DNA from: Primorskyibacter aestuariivivens
Lineage (GTDB): Bacteria > Pseudomonadota > Alphaproteobacteria > Rhodobacterales > Rhodobacteraceae
Length of the DNA: 64,000 nucleotides
NCBI RefSeq assembly: GCF_028023675.1
Contig: NZ_JAQIOZ010000010.1
Span: 105,171-169,170, forward strand
Reading direction: 5' to 3'
Each line of letters starts with the position of its first letter. Position 1 is the first letter of the stretch. Positions 34,933-43,518 of this stretch are shown here, in pieces. Under the pieces are notes generated by a model that saw nothing but the letters and a program-made list of their open reading frames with translations, ran no database searches and was not told the DNA's origin. A program made the position numbers and the translations under genes.

Positions 34933-35858
34933 CTTTGTGCTTCCATTGGTGTTTCGGGAATCCGGCTTGTGTCTTGCGCCGCCGATTGCACTGCCGGAGC
35001 CAGCAAAGGGGCCAACCCGATGGCGTTGCTGGAATGCGGTATGGTGTCGGTCGTAATGACCCGCTCTGCACCTGCCGCAAGGATATCATGGTAGGCGTTG
35101 TCAGCAAAAACGGCGTGTATGATGATGCAGACCGGCGGCTTGGTTCCGGCGGCGCGAAGGAGGTCAATGGCCTGCGTCATCGTTCGCCCTGAAGACGCGA
35201 TATCATCAAGGACAACGGGCGTGCCCTGCGTCAAAGCCGTGCTTTGCGGCACACTGATTTCGACCGTCCGGTCGCCCGAGCGGACTTTGGTCAGCACTTC
35301 ATACGGCTTATCGGCCAAAGCGGCGACGTCAGCCACCCATTGCTGGCTTTCGCTGTCGGGACCCAGGATTACTGCATCAGGAACGTTCGTAACGATCCAG
35401 TCCGCAATCAGCGGGGCCGAGGCGACCCTGAGTGCCGAGAAACGGAATACCTCCTCCAGCGCAGAAATGCGGTGCAGATGCGGATCGACCGTAACGAGCC
35501 AGTCAAAGGATTGCTCAAGAAAACGGGCAAAAATCGGCGCGCTGATCGCCTGACCGGGTGCAAATCGCCGGTCCTGCCGCATGTAGCTCAGATAAGGCGC
35601 AACCAAGCCGACGCTGGACGCCCCCAAATCGCGCGCGGTTTCGGCGGTAAAGCGCAGCGGCAACGCCACTTGATCGGGATCGCGCAGGTTGGCCACGACA
35701 CTGACCGCCCGCCCATCTATGCCTTGCGGAAGAGTGACCAGCGTTTCGCCATCAGGAAACTGGTGAAGCCCGACCGTTTGCGCCTCGCCATCCATCAGAT
35801 CGGCGATCCGGTGCGACAGCGGTTCTATACCGGGAAATGCCAGAAAAAATGGGGTCAT
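34929..35858 (-). CDS. prs: ribose-phosphate diphosphokinase-like protein
   Basis: About 309 residues with the PRPP synthetase layout: an F-P-D-G-E-T block near residue 34, the region R-Q-D-R-R-F in the middle, and the PRPP-binding loop [12 protein letters not shown]. The family makes PRPP from ribose 5-phosphate and ATP. The sequence is divergent from housekeeping Prs, so a variant substrate such as ribose 1,5-bisphosphate-related metabolism is possible. ATG 35858 overlaps the upstream phosphorylase stop, and its own stop overlaps copA. Confidence 0.85.
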   Translation of the reverse strand: MTPFFLAFPGIEPLSHRIADLMDGEAQTVGLHQFPDGETLVTLPQGIDGRAVSVVANLRDPDQVALPLRFTAETARDLGASSVGLVAPYLSYMRQDRRFAPGQAISAPIFARFLEQSFDWLVTVDPHLHRISALEEVFRFSALRVASAPLIADWIVTNVPDAVILGPDSESQQWVADVAALADKPYEVLTKVRSGDRTVEISVPQSTALTQGTPVVLDDIASSGRTMTQAIDLLRAAGTKPPVCIIIHAVFADNAYHDILAAGAERVITTDTIPHSSNAIGLAPLLAPAVQSAAQDTSRIPETPMEAQR

Positions 35859-37357
35859 CGGGGATCCTCGATTCCAAAGGGGTTCACACCGCTGTCGGCA
35901 TATTCCCTCGACCATGCCAATTCGCCCGGGGTTTCGGCGTGGATTTCATAGAGCGGCTGGTTCCGCTCGACCGCATCCCCGACGCGCGTCAGCAACAGAA
36001 CACCCGAGGTCTTGCGCCCCGGTGCGCCGGCCAGTTTGGCGATCTTGGCGATACGGCGGTTGTCGATGGCTGCGATCACGCCTGCGCGGCCGGCGGTAAC
36101 CACTTGCCGCTGCGGCGCGTGACCGGGTTCGGTGAACCCGCCCTGTGCGGCGCAAATCGCCATGAAGGTCGCCTCGGCCGCACCGCTGTCCAATATCTCT
36201 TTTGCCCGTTTTCGTCCGTCGTCTCTGGCAAGATCAAGCAGGGCGCCGGCAACATCCAACGCCCTTTCGCGCAGGTCAGCAGGCGCGTCCGGCGCGCGCC
36301 GAAGAACTGCCAAAACGTCATGTGCCTCCAGCGCCGGGCCAATGCCCCGGCCCACCGGGGTCGACCCGTCGCTGAGATGAATGGCGATCTCTTGACCCAA
36401 AGCGTCAGCCACGACCCGCAACCTGTCTGATAACATCTGCGCGGCGTCAACCGAGCGCACCTTGGCGGTCGGTCCCACGGGCATGTCGATCAGCACGTGG
36501 TTGGACCCGGCAGCCGCCTTTTTGGACAGGATACTGGCCACCATCTGCCCCTCGCTGTCAAAGTCGAGCGGGCGCTCGATACGGATCAGCATGTCGTCGG
36601 CCGGGCTGAGATCCAGCCCGCCGCCCCAGACGATGCAACCGCCCTCGGTTTCGACCACGCGGCGCAAGGCAGCGATGTCCAGCGCGACGGGTGCCATGAC
36701 TTCCATCGTGTCAGCGGTTCCGGCGGGCGACGTGATGGCGCGGCTGGATGTCTTGGGGATCAGGTGCCCGGCTGCGGCCACGATCGCCACCACGATCGGC
36801 GTTGTCCGATTGCCCGGTAGGCCGCCGACGCAATGCTTGTCCAGCACAGGCCCCGCGCCCCAGTCCATCCGCCTGCCAGCATCGCGCATCGCCATTGTCA
36901 GCGCGATGGTTTCAGCCTCGTCCATTCTGTCACCTGCGCAGGCCGTCACGAATGCAGCGAGATCTAGGTCGGACAGTCGGCGGTCCATCGTATCGGCGAT
37001 GATGGCACGACAGGCGTCGCCGTCCAGCCGACCACCATAAACCTTGGTGCGGATCGCCGAGGCCGATGCAGGAGGTTCGGGGTGCGAAAACCGGCCTATT
37101 GCCCCTGTCTCTGGCCCCAGAGCATCCCAGGCGGCGTCGCTGAGAGCGGCGATATGCGGCGGCGGCCAATCGCCGCCTGTGACGACGTTGAGCGTTGCGA
37201 TGATCCGTTTGCCGGCGACCTCCACCTCGATGCGGGTATGGGTGGCAAAACCCTCCGAGCGGCACAGATGGCAGTCCTCTCGCATGTAGACCACCGGCTG
37301 GCGGTAAGTATCGATCCCGGCGGGCATCAGGGCCAAAGTATTGTGTTCGTCATTCAT
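35855..37357 (-). CDS. AMP phosphorylase/thymidine phosphorylase family enzyme
   Basis: 500 residues. An N-terminal domain of about 90 residues precedes the nucleoside-phosphorylase core, as in archaeal-type AMP phosphorylases and unlike DeoA. Signature blocks are K-H-C-V-G-G-L-P-G-N-R-T-T-P (phosphate site) and K-T-S-S-R-A-I-T-S-P-A-G-T-A-D. The expected reaction is phosphorolysis of an NMP to base plus ribose 1,5-bisphosphate. It overlaps the beta-CASP nuclease upstream and the PRPP synthetase-like gene downstream, forming an apparent nucleotide-recycling trio. Substrate is inferred from family architecture. Confidence 0.88.
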   Translation of the reverse strand: MNDEHNTLALMPAGIDTYRQPVVYMREDCHLCRSEGFATHTRIEVEVAGKRIIATLNVVTGGDWPPPHIAALSDAAWDALGPETGAIGRFSHPEPPASASAIRTKVYGGRLDGDACRAIIADTMDRRLSDLDLAAFVTACAGDRMDEAETIALTMAMRDAGRRMDWGAGPVLDKHCVGGLPGNRTTPIVVAIVAAAGHLIPKTSSRAITSPAGTADTMEVMAPVALDIAALRRVVETEGGCIVWGGGLDLSPADDMLIRIERPLDFDSEGQMVASILSKKAAAGSNHVLIDMPVGPTAKVRSVDAAQMLSDRLRVVADALGQEIAIHLSDGSTPVGRGIGPALEAHDVLAVLRRAPDAPADLRERALDVAGALLDLARDDGRKRAKEILDSGAAEATFMAICAAQGGFTEPGHAPQRQVVTAGRAGVIAAIDNRRIAKIAKLAGAPGRKTSGVLLLTRVGDAVERNQPLYEIHAETPGELAWSREYADSGVNPFGIEDPR

Positions 37358-38736
37358 TTCGGCGCGTCCAGACGGATGGTTTCCAGATGTTCGGGCACGC
37401 GGGCATTGCGCCCCAGCTCATGCGCAACCCGGCGGCGCAGGGTGTCCGCCGCCTCTGGCTCGCCGTGGGTTAGATAGGTGATCTTCGGCGGCCGCCCGGC
37501 ATCCATCCAGGTCAGGATTTCGTCTGCATCCGCATGGCCCGAAAATGTCTCGAGTTGTACGACCTCGGCGTCAATCCGATGCTCACGTCCGAAAATGCGC
37601 AGTTTTCGCTGCCCGTTTGCCAACGTTGCACCGCGCGTTCCACCGGCCTGAAATCCCGACAAGATGATCGCATTCCTCCGATCTCCGCCGAAACTGATCA
37701 AATGGTGCAGAATACGCCCGCCCGTTAGCATCCCGCTCGCCGAAATGATAATCATGGGCCCCTGCCGGGTATTGAGCGCCTTCGACTGCTTGACCGTGTT
37801 TACCCGCTTGGCCACGCGGAACATGTTCACGCAGTCTTCCCAACTGACATGGTGCTCGTCGTGGTGGCGGTGGTAGATCTCGGTCGCATCCACAGCCATC
37901 GGACTGTTGAGGAAGACCGGGACATACGGAATCTCGTCACGCTTCATCAGGCGGGCGATGTGGTACATCAGTCCTTGCGCCCGCCCGACGGCAAACGACG
38001 GGATCAGCACGGTACCGCCGCGCGCGAACACGCGCTTCAGCACCGGCACAAGCTCTGCCTCCGGATAAATATCGGAGTGCTTGCGGTTGCCATAGGTGGA
38101 TGCGCACACCAGCACGTCCGCCCCACCAAACGGCACTGGAGCCCGCATCAGTGGGTCCTTGTCATGGCCCAAATCGCCGCTGAAGTGCACGGTGGTGCCG
38201 TTGAGCGTCAGCTTGATCTGCGCCGCACCTAGTAAATGTCCGGCCGGAATGAACTCTGCGTAGATGCCGTCACCCAGATCGATGCGTTGCTCGAAGTCGA
38301 CGGTGGCAAGCTGCTCCAGCGCCGCTTTGGCATCGTTTAACGTGTAGAGCGGCTTCGGTTTCTTGTGGTCTGAGTACTTTTTACGGCGCGCGTATTTTGC
38401 CTCCTCTTCCTGAAGGTGTCCGCTGTCGGGCAGGATCAGGCCGCACAGCTCCTTCGTGGCCGGGGTGCACAGAACCCGGCCACGAAACCCCGCGCGGATC
38501 AGCGCCGGAAGGTAACCGGAGTGATCCAGATGCGCGTGGGTCAGAAGGACCGTGTCGATCGTATTTGGACGCGCCGGAAAAGGTTTCCGGTTGCGGCGTC
38601 GCAATTGCTTGAAACCCTGAAACAATCCGCAATCCACCAGAATCCTCCGGCGACCCCACTCGACCAGATAGCGCGAGCCGGTCACGGTGCAGGCTGCGCC
38701 GAGAAACCGAAGCGTTGGTTGACCGTGAAAGCTCAT
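37354..38736 (-). CDS. metallo-beta-lactamase/beta-CASP RNase-like protein
   Basis: About 460 residues with the MBL zinc motif T-H-A-H-L-D-H-S-G, further conserved His in F-I-P-A-G-H and F-S-G-D-L-G, a beta-CASP insert (S-F-A-V-G-R-A-Q) and the C-terminal S-G-H-A-D and T-H-G-E blocks. This is the CPSF73/RNase J-like group that cuts RNA. ATG 38736 has AAAGGAGG upstream; the frame open to 38808 is less likely. It is the first of three overlapping nucleotide-metabolism genes. Confidence 0.92.
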   Translation of the reverse strand: MSFHGQPTLRFLGAACTVTGSRYLVEWGRRRILVDCGLFQGFKQLRRRNRKPFPARPNTIDTVLLTHAHLDHSGYLPALIRAGFRGRVLCTPATKELCGLILPDSGHLQEEEAKYARRKKYSDHKKPKPLYTLNDAKAALEQLATVDFEQRIDLGDGIYAEFIPAGHLLGAAQIKLTLNGTTVHFSGDLGHDKDPLMRAPVPFGGADVLVCASTYGNRKHSDIYPEAELVPVLKRVFARGGTVLIPSFAVGRAQGLMYHIARLMKRDEIPYVPVFLNSPMAVDATEIYHRHHDEHHVSWEDCVNMFRVAKRVNTVKQSKALNTRQGPMIIISASGMLTGGRILHHLISFGGDRRNAIILSGFQAGGTRGATLANGQRKLRIFGREHRIDAEVVQLETFSGHADADEILTWMDAGRPPKITYLTHGEPEAADTLRRRVAHELGRNARVPEHLETIRLDAPK

Positions 38737-38770
38737 CGTTACCTCCTTTCGCAGGGGATATGGCGGCGGA

Positions 38771-39841
38771 TCACTCGGTCCCCATCGCCACCATCTGATG
38801 CCCTTCACCCTCGATCGGGAATTCCTTCGTGGCTTTCAGCGTGTCGGCATCGACAATCCAGACCTTGGGCTCGTCACGGCTGGAGACGAACACCGTCCCG
38901 GTCCCGGGAATCGTCGTCAGGTGATAGGGGGCGGGGGACAGCGCGCCGCTGATAATGTTGCCGGAGTCGAGGTCGATCGATACAAGTCGATCGGTTTCCT
39001 TCGCGGCGACAATAAGGTGGGTTTGGTCCTCGGAAAGAGCCAATCCGTGAATCTCGCCGCCGATCTCAAAGGTGCGCGATTCCCTGCCGGTTGCGAGCTC
39101 TATCTCGACGACCCGCCCGATGTCAGCGTCAGCGACAAACATAGAGCCTTTGTCCGGACTTATGGCCAGATGCTCGGGCGCCTCGCCCGCGATCATGTTT
39201 CGGCGAACAATGCCGATCTCGAGATCAACCTCGCTGACCGTACCGTTGCCGGCATTCGACACATAAGCGACGCTCGGATCGGTGCCAAAGCCGACGTAGT
39301 TCGGCATTGCGCCCGTGGGGACCCAGGCGGACAGCTCGAAGGTTTCGAGATCCACAACAGAAATGCCGTCGCCATTGGGGTGGGTCGATACAGCGAACCG
39401 CCCGTCCGGCGAAATCGCGACGTGATGCACGGCACCGGGGACCTCGATCTTTCGGAGTAGTTTGCCGCTGGCCGCGTCGATGACCGACAACAGGCTCACG
39501 CCCGCATCTGCCGGCCCAAGGACCTCTTTCGGTTTGGCGTGATGGGCGACATGTTCGTCTTCGCTGACATCCGAGGGCGTTGCCATGTCGGCGAGAGCTT
39601 CGCGGTCAGATTCCATGTAGCTGCCGGCTATCAGATATGGAGAATTTCGGTGGCCGGCGAGCCCGTGAACGGCCTGGATGTCGTCTATGCGCCCAAGAAC
39701 CGCTCCTGATGTGGCATCGACTATCCTGACTGCATCCGCGCTTCCTTCGGGAATAAAGACGCGATCCGTCCCTGCCAGGGTTGTTGTGGCCGAGAAAGCC
39801 GTTGCCGCGACGATTATCGTAAATACAGAATTGCATTTCAT
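38771..39841 (-). CDS. exported YVTN beta-propeller protein
   Basis: 356-residue periplasmic protein. The signal peptide (1-23) is followed by repeated beta-propeller blades with S-V-x-D/D-x-x-T-x-x motifs (V-R-I-V-D-A-T-S-G, L-S-V-I-D-A-A-S-G, I-S-V-V-D-L-E-T, V-S-E-V-D-L). An inserted H-V-A-H-H segment near residue 98 may bind metal. Such proteins act as binding scaffolds or surface/periplasmic sensors; no enzyme site is seen. It is the first gene of the 17-gene minus-strand directon. Confidence 0.82.
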   Translation of the reverse strand: MKCNSVFTIIVAATAFSATTTLAGTDRVFIPEGSADAVRIVDATSGAVLGRIDDIQAVHGLAGHRNSPYLIAGSYMESDREALADMATPSDVSEDEHVAHHAKPKEVLGPADAGVSLLSVIDAASGKLLRKIEVPGAVHHVAISPDGRFAVSTHPNGDGISVVDLETFELSAWVPTGAMPNYVGFGTDPSVAYVSNAGNGTVSEVDLEIGIVRRNMIAGEAPEHLAISPDKGSMFVADADIGRVVEIELATGRESRTFEIGGEIHGLALSEDQTHLIVAAKETDRLVSIDLDSGNIISGALSPAPYHLTTIPGTGTVFVSSRDEPKVWIVDADTLKATKEFPIEGEGHQMVAMGTE

Positions 39842-40012
39842 GGTGTGGAGCCTTTTTCGATTTGGTTTTCGATTGTGGGTTCATCTTCCGATGAACTGTT
39901 TGACTCGCCTTGTCGGAACCGCGAACCACCAAAGGTTCGGCACCGCGTCAGGGCGGCGACGCGCAGCAATCGGTAAAGTGTAATGGAAGTGCGTTTTTCC
40001 CGAAGTCGCGCG

Positions 40013-40390
40013 TCAGGCGCGCGCGCGAAGCGGCGGAGGGATCTCGACGTCTGTAGAACGCCCAGTCAACGAAATTCCTGAGTCAGGTCGCACGGTGCCA
40101 GAAAGCAAATGCCTAACTTTCACGCCAAAGGACGTGCTCTGCAGAACTGGTTGCGAATGGCACAAAAACCCGTCCGGGCAATAGGAATAGTCTGAAGCTT
40201 CCGACTCCGGGTTTTCATCCAATGTGGACGCGATCTGTGTGGTGACTACCGAAACTGAGTCTAGCCCAATGCTTTCCATTTCGAGTTGATGGGACGCGGA
40301 GTTCGCGGTTGTCATGGCTATAGAAAGCAACAGTATTGCCGTACCGACATACCGAGTCAATTTCTTCCAATATACCGATGCATTAGCCAC
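40013..40390 (-). CDS. small membrane or exported protein of unknown function
   Basis: About 125 residues from GTG 40390, which has GGAG 6 bp upstream; the frame stays open further upstream to 40810 but that part is not convincing. One hydrophobic segment near residues 12-30 would be an anchor or signal peptide. The rest contains a Cys pair (Y-C-P-D-G-F-L-C-H) and a Pro/Arg-rich end. It could be regulatory or metal-related given the neighbours, but nothing is recognised. A small hairpin (CGAACC/GGTTCG) lies in the 171 bp before the beta-propeller gene. Confidence 0.5.
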   Translation of the reverse strand: MANASVYWKKLTRYVGTAILLLSIAMTTANSASHQLEMESIGLDSVSVVTTQIASTLDENPESEASDYSYCPDGFLCHSQPVLQSTSFGVKVRHLLSGTVRPDSGISLTGRSTDVEIPPPLRARA

Positions 40391-40838
40391 GTTGAACTCC
40401 AAGATTGGTGACTTCCCATAGCATTTGTCGCATTTTTTACCGTGACGCAGATCAAGATCTGCCAAGTTTTGGTTAAGCGCTGTCACAATAGATAGGGTAT
40501 CCAGTAGCTGTAAGGTCAAGGCGCGCTGACATGGGATCCTAGTAAAACTTCTGTGAGATTCGAATTTGGGCGAGGCCATTGCATCGTACCTTTGAAACCA
40601 CTCAGAGCATTTGGGGCTGCCCTGCATGCTAAAACGAAGACTGGGTGCCGTTTTACTGCCTATCCCCTGCCAATTCGCACCCGCAGCGAACGGCGGCCTC
40701 GCCCATTCTATCGGTTGGTTCACCGTGCAGCATCCGACACTTTGGGCAAGTTCGAGGCCTTCGCCACAAACGCTCTCGAGGTCCAGTTTCTTCCGGGTAC
40801 TGTTTCTCAACTGCCATCCGCATTGAGCTTCGACGTTG
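40391..40838. other. stretch without recognised gene
   Basis: 448 bp with several overlapping frames on both strands but no ribosome site, motif or family resemblance that I can support. It may be a decayed gene. Confidence 0.4.
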
Positions 40839-41078
40839 CTACGGCCGATCTTTCCCGCTGCCGCGCCTTCGAATTCTCTTCAAGCCATCGAAGTCAATTT
40901 CACCCTTCTCCGCATCGCAGAGGTCGGGCTGAATGCTTGAGACCCGCTGCGGACCGCTGACGTTCCACCGCACTGCGAGCGCGCCGGTATTCCAGCGATA
41001 CACCCAACCGACCACACTACGCTCATCCGTCCCGATCAAATTCGCAATCGCGACGCCTTCGACCTCATCTTCGTTCAC
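40839..41078 (-). CDS. possible small hypothetical protein
   Basis: 79 codons from GTG 41078, acidic at the N-terminus and containing S-V-V-G-W-V-Y-R-W-N-T-G-A-L-A-V-R-W, then a basic end. GGAA lies a rather long 11 bp upstream. The central Trp/Tyr-rich strand-like segment looks protein-like, but support is weak. Confidence 0.35.
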   Translation of the reverse strand: MNEDEVEGVAIANLIGTDERSVVGWVYRWNTGALAVRWNVSGPQRVSSIQPDLCDAEKGEIDFDGLKRIRRRGSGKDRP

Positions 41079-41247
41079 TGTTTACTGACTTCCTGCACTG
41101 TGGCGCTGCGAAATGCGGCGTGAGGTTGCAGAGCGTTCACTACGACCGCGCGCCGGACTTCTTTGATGTTGGCTAACTGGTCCTCGAGGAGGGAATGATC
41201 ATCAGACCGGGAAAATGGGTTCCCGTGTTCTCAACAATTCATTTGGT

Positions 41248-41505
41248 TCAAATCCTGTGGTCGGGCTCCGTGGCGGCTTCGACAATCGACAGGACTTCAT
41301 CTTTGTCAAAACCAATGACCCTCGCCAGAACTGTAAACTCCACGACGTCGATACGACGCTCGCCACTTTCGAGACGTGCCACAAACGACTGGTGGCGTTT
41401 GAGCTTCGCCGCCAACTGCTGCTGGCTGAGACCCGCATTTTGACGTGCATCAACCAACGCACGGACGAGCGCCAACTGGCCATTTGTTCTGATTGTCTTT
41501 GCCAC
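41248..41505 (-). CDS. XRE-family helix-turn-helix regulator
   Basis: 85-residue protein that is nearly all HTH_3 domain. It has A-R-Q-N-A-G-L-S-Q-Q-Q-L-A-A-K-L (helices 1-2) and the recognition part Q-S-F-V-A-R-L-E-S-G-E-R-R-I-D. The start is GTG 41505. A perfect 7-bp-arm palindrome lies immediately upstream (41507-41527), suggesting autoregulation. It sits at the border of the conjugation region and may control it; that is inference from position. Confidence 0.85.
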   Translation of the reverse strand: MAKTIRTNGQLALVRALVDARQNAGLSQQQLAAKLKRHQSFVARLESGERRIDVVEFTVLARVIGFDKDEVLSIVEAATEPDHRI

Positions 41506-41506
41506 G

Positions 41507-41527
41507 CGTCACATACCTTTTGTGACG
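41507..41527. promoter_or_regulatory. palindrome at XRE gene start
   Basis: CGTCACA and TGTGACG are perfect 7-bp arms around a 7-bp spacer, starting 2 bp upstream of the XRE start codon. This fits an operator for its own product. Confidence 0.55.
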
Positions 41528-41629
41528 TCGCTAGCGGATGAAATCTGTTATCTAAAAAGTAGATATTTGAGGGTGTTATCGGCGTCTGGTTTCCACGGGC
41601 TGCAAGTCTGATGCTCCCGAAGCTGCCCA

Positions 41630-41950
41630 TCAATCCCCTACCAATTGCAGAAATCGTCCGTAATCCTCGCTGACCTCCCGTGCTTCCTCAAACGCACGGG
41701 CGCGCTCGTCGTCGAGGCAACGGAAGTAGCTCTGGATATCCTGGATGTAGTCTTCGAAATCGGCGCGGATGAGGTCGGTGTAGTCACGGGCCGCTTGCGA
41801 ATCGCTTGGCAGGAAGGGACGGGGCGGTGGAAGACAGGATTCCGCGGAACTTGCGCCAGGGAGGAGGATGACCATGGCTATGGCTTGCAGAGCAAGCAGG
41901 CTCCGCAACCACAGGTTTCTAGAACCTCTTATTTCCTTGATAGACGCCAA
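41630..41950 (-). CDS. exported small protein linked to conjugation regions
   Basis: 106 residues. The hydrophobic signal region is followed by a mature part starting C-L-P-P-P-R-P-F, then an acidic helical domain (I-R-A-D-F-E-D-Y-I-Q-D-I-Q-S-Y-F-R-C-L) with two Cys in total. I have an impression of similar small proteins beside alphaproteobacterial T4SS loci, but cannot verify it. It diverges from the plus-strand gene at 42082, with a palindrome in the gap. Confidence 0.65.
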   Translation of the reverse strand: MASIKEIRGSRNLWLRSLLALQAIAMVILLPGASSAESCLPPPRPFLPSDSQAARDYTDLIRADFEDYIQDIQSYFRCLDDERARAFEEAREVSEDYGRFLQLVGD

Positions 41951-41977
41951 TGGCCGTGCCTAGAGTTTGAGTAACCG

Positions 41978-41993
41978 AGATACAGCCGTATCT
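41978..41993. promoter_or_regulatory. 16-bp palindrome in divergent intergenic region
   Basis: AGATAC-AGCC-GTATCT lies between the divergent genes at 41950 and 42082. A TAATATACT stretch follows at 42017-42025, matching the element at 19755. Together they look like an operator/promoter region for the conjugation genes. Confidence 0.4.
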
Positions 41994-42081
41994 GTCGCAA
42001 TATATCTTGCGGTTATTAATATACTATCGTAACTCTGGGCTTCAAGTAGGAATGCCCGGGCGTTGCGTTTTTGGAGAAAGC

Positions 42082-42462
42082 GTGGGCCGGGCCATGAACT
42101 GGGACATCGAAGCACCAAATGTGGTTACGGAAGCGCGTTTCCGCGAACTCGTGGAAAGCGGCTATAGCGCAGAAATCCTGTGTCAGGAGTCGGCACACAA
42201 GAAAGGCCCTAGCTATTACGGGGTCTGGATCATGCGTGTTGTCTCTGATGACGGAGTGGAAAAGCTCCTCGTCACCGCCCGCACGCGAACGACCTACAAC
42301 GATATCAAGATCCGCGAGTTCAAGACGATCTCCGGCGTGGTGTCTTTCTTCATTGGCCTTGGCTTTGCACATGTCGACCTGCCGCTTGAGGCGGGTACAA
42401 GTCGCACGCACAAACTCGCCCCGTCAGACAAAGCGCCATCAGACAAGGGCGCTGACAACTAA
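42082..42462 (+). CDS. conserved-looking hypothetical protein preceding the virB operon
   Basis: About 126 residues, no signal peptide. GTG 42082 has GGAG 5 bp upstream; ATG 42094 is the alternative. A central segment, G-V-W-I-M-R-V-V, is followed by T-Y-N-D-I-K-I-R-E-F-K-T, suggesting a small alpha/beta fold, and the end is Lys/Ser/Asp-rich. Its 3' end overlaps the lytic transglycosylase frame, so it may be the first gene of the virB operon. Confidence 0.6.
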   Translation: MGRAMNWDIEAPNVVTEARFRELVESGYSAEILCQESAHKKGPSYYGVWIMRVVSDDGVEKLLVTARTRTTYNDIKIREFKTISGVVSFFIGLGFAHVDLPLEAGTSRTHKLAPSDKAPSDKGADN

Positions 42463-43126
42463 CCTCGTCTGTTTCTGGCTGGTCGCCGCGCCAGCTTCAG
42501 CGCAAATGGTCCTGATCATGGAGAGCGACGGCTCTCTGACCCCGTCGCGGTCTCAGAGCGGTTTTGCTCGAAACTACAATGACGGCATTGGTCAGGGATC
42601 GGCGTCCGATGGTTTGGCCATTCTTGGTGAGACTGAGGCAGCTTCCGAGCCTGACGCACTGAGGTTTGCGGCACTCGCCCAGCCAGCACCCTTGCCCCGC
42701 GCAGACGTTCTCCTGGGCATCGAGGCAACGGCCCTGCGCTATGCCAGCCATCCCGGTCCTCGCCGCGCGGGGCTGTCCGTCACGGATTGGCTGGCTCTCT
42801 ATCGCGCCAATATCGAGGTGGAGAGCGCCTATCGGCAGAATGCGGTCTCCAGCGCAGGCGCCATTGGCCTTGGCCAGCTGATGCCCGCCACTGCCCGTGA
42901 TCTCGGCATTGACCCGCGAGACCCGCTGCAGAACCTCGACGGTTCCGCCCGCTACCTCGCGATGATGCTGGAGCGCTTCGGCGATCCGCGCCTGGCGCTG
43001 GCGGCCTATAACGCCGGACCCGATGCCGTGCGCCAATTCGGCGGCATCCCCCCCTACCGAGAAACCCAAAACCACGTGGCCCGCGTCATGGCCGTCGTGG
43101 CCCGATTGGAAGGATCAAATTCGTGA
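42371..43126 (+). CDS. virB1: lytic transglycosylase (VirB1 type)
   Basis: Exported SLT-domain enzyme that opens peptidoglycan for assembly of the secretion channel. The domain shows I-E-V-E-S-A-Y-R (catalytic Glu), G-A-I-G-L-G-Q-L-M-P-A-T-A and A-A-Y-N-A-G-P. A signal region (F-W-L-V-A-A-P-A-S-A-Q) is clear. The start is uncertain: the ATG at 42371 gives a long polar lead and overlaps the upstream gene, and no closer standard start codon exists. Its stop overlaps virB2. Confidence 0.85.
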   Translation: MSTCRLRRVQVARTNSPRQTKRHQTRALTTNLVCFWLVAAPASAQMVLIMESDGSLTPSRSQSGFARNYNDGIGQGSASDGLAILGETEAASEPDALRFAALAQPAPLPRADVLLGIEATALRYASHPGPRRAGLSVTDWLALYRANIEVESAYRQNAVSSAGAIGLGQLMPATARDLGIDPRDPLQNLDGSARYLAMMLERFGDPRLALAAYNAGPDAVRQFGGIPPYRETQNHVARVMAVVARLEGSNS

Positions 43127-43518
43127 TGTCCCAACCTTTTTGGAAATCATTCCTCAAAACACTTATCGGCAATGTCACGAGAGCGCGCAGCGCGACAGTG
43201 CATTGGCGATACCGCTTTTTCCAAACAAGTTGGTTTTCAAACCTCTTTGTCGCCTCGCTGGCGCTCTTCCTGCTGATTGCCGAGCCCGCCCTTGCACAGA
43301 GCATTGATCTCTCCCCGATCCAGAGCCTGTTACAGGGCATCGTCGATGCGCTGACCGGCCCACTTGGCGTTGTCATCGCGACGCTTGCCGTTCTGGGGGT
43401 CTTTCTCAGCTGGTTTTTCAACATCATCGATCTGCGCCAGGCGCTCTGGGTCCTCGTGGGCATCGCTGGTGTTGCCGCCGCCCCCACCATCGTTGCCGCG
43501 GTCTTTGCCGGTGGCTGA
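43126..43518 (+). CDS. virB2: VirB2/TrbC-type major pilin with N-terminal extension
   Basis: About 130 residues. The C-terminal 75 residues have the pilin plan: leader peptide ending A-L-A-Q, then two hydrophobic helices with a short loop. The first about 38 residues (before the leader helix) are basic and aromatic, and are encoded by a nested inverted repeat (43139-43225), unlike usual VirB2 proteins. Starts at GTG 43123 or ATG 43126 overlap the virB1 stop. A start nearer the leader would give a normal-length pilin, but the coupling favours the upstream one. Confidence 0.85.
   Translation: MSQPFWKSFLKTLIGNVTRARSATVHWRYRFFQTSWFSNLFVASLALFLLIAEPALAQSIDLSPIQSLLQGIVDALTGPLGVVIATLAVLGVFLSWFFNIIDLRQALWVLVGIAGVAAAPTIVAAVFAGG
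43139..43225. repeat. nested inverted-repeat element inside virB2 coding start
   Basis: Outer arms TTTGGAAA (43139-43146) and TTTCCAAA (43218-43225); inner arms ATCGGCAATG (43165-43174) and CATTGGCGAT (43201-43210, one mismatch); GAGCGCGCAGCGCGA at the centre. The layout resembles the element at 48272-48368. Confidence 0.55.

Noticed and set aside
33451..35094. 547-codon plus-strand frame across copA
   Set aside because: It is the antisense of a complete copA with all P-type ATPase motifs and has no recognisable domain.
38797..39460. Long plus-strand frame opposite the beta-propeller gene
   Set aside because: The minus-strand frame has a signal peptide and propeller repeats; the plus-strand frame has no motif and is a GC-driven shadow.
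39924..39945. Hairpin CGAACC/GGTTCG as a terminator
   Set aside because: It has only 6-bp arms and no T-tract on either strand.
40391..40810. N-terminal extension of the minus-strand frame at 40013-40390
   Set aside because: The extension lacks protein-like features, and GTG 40390 has a well-placed GGAG.
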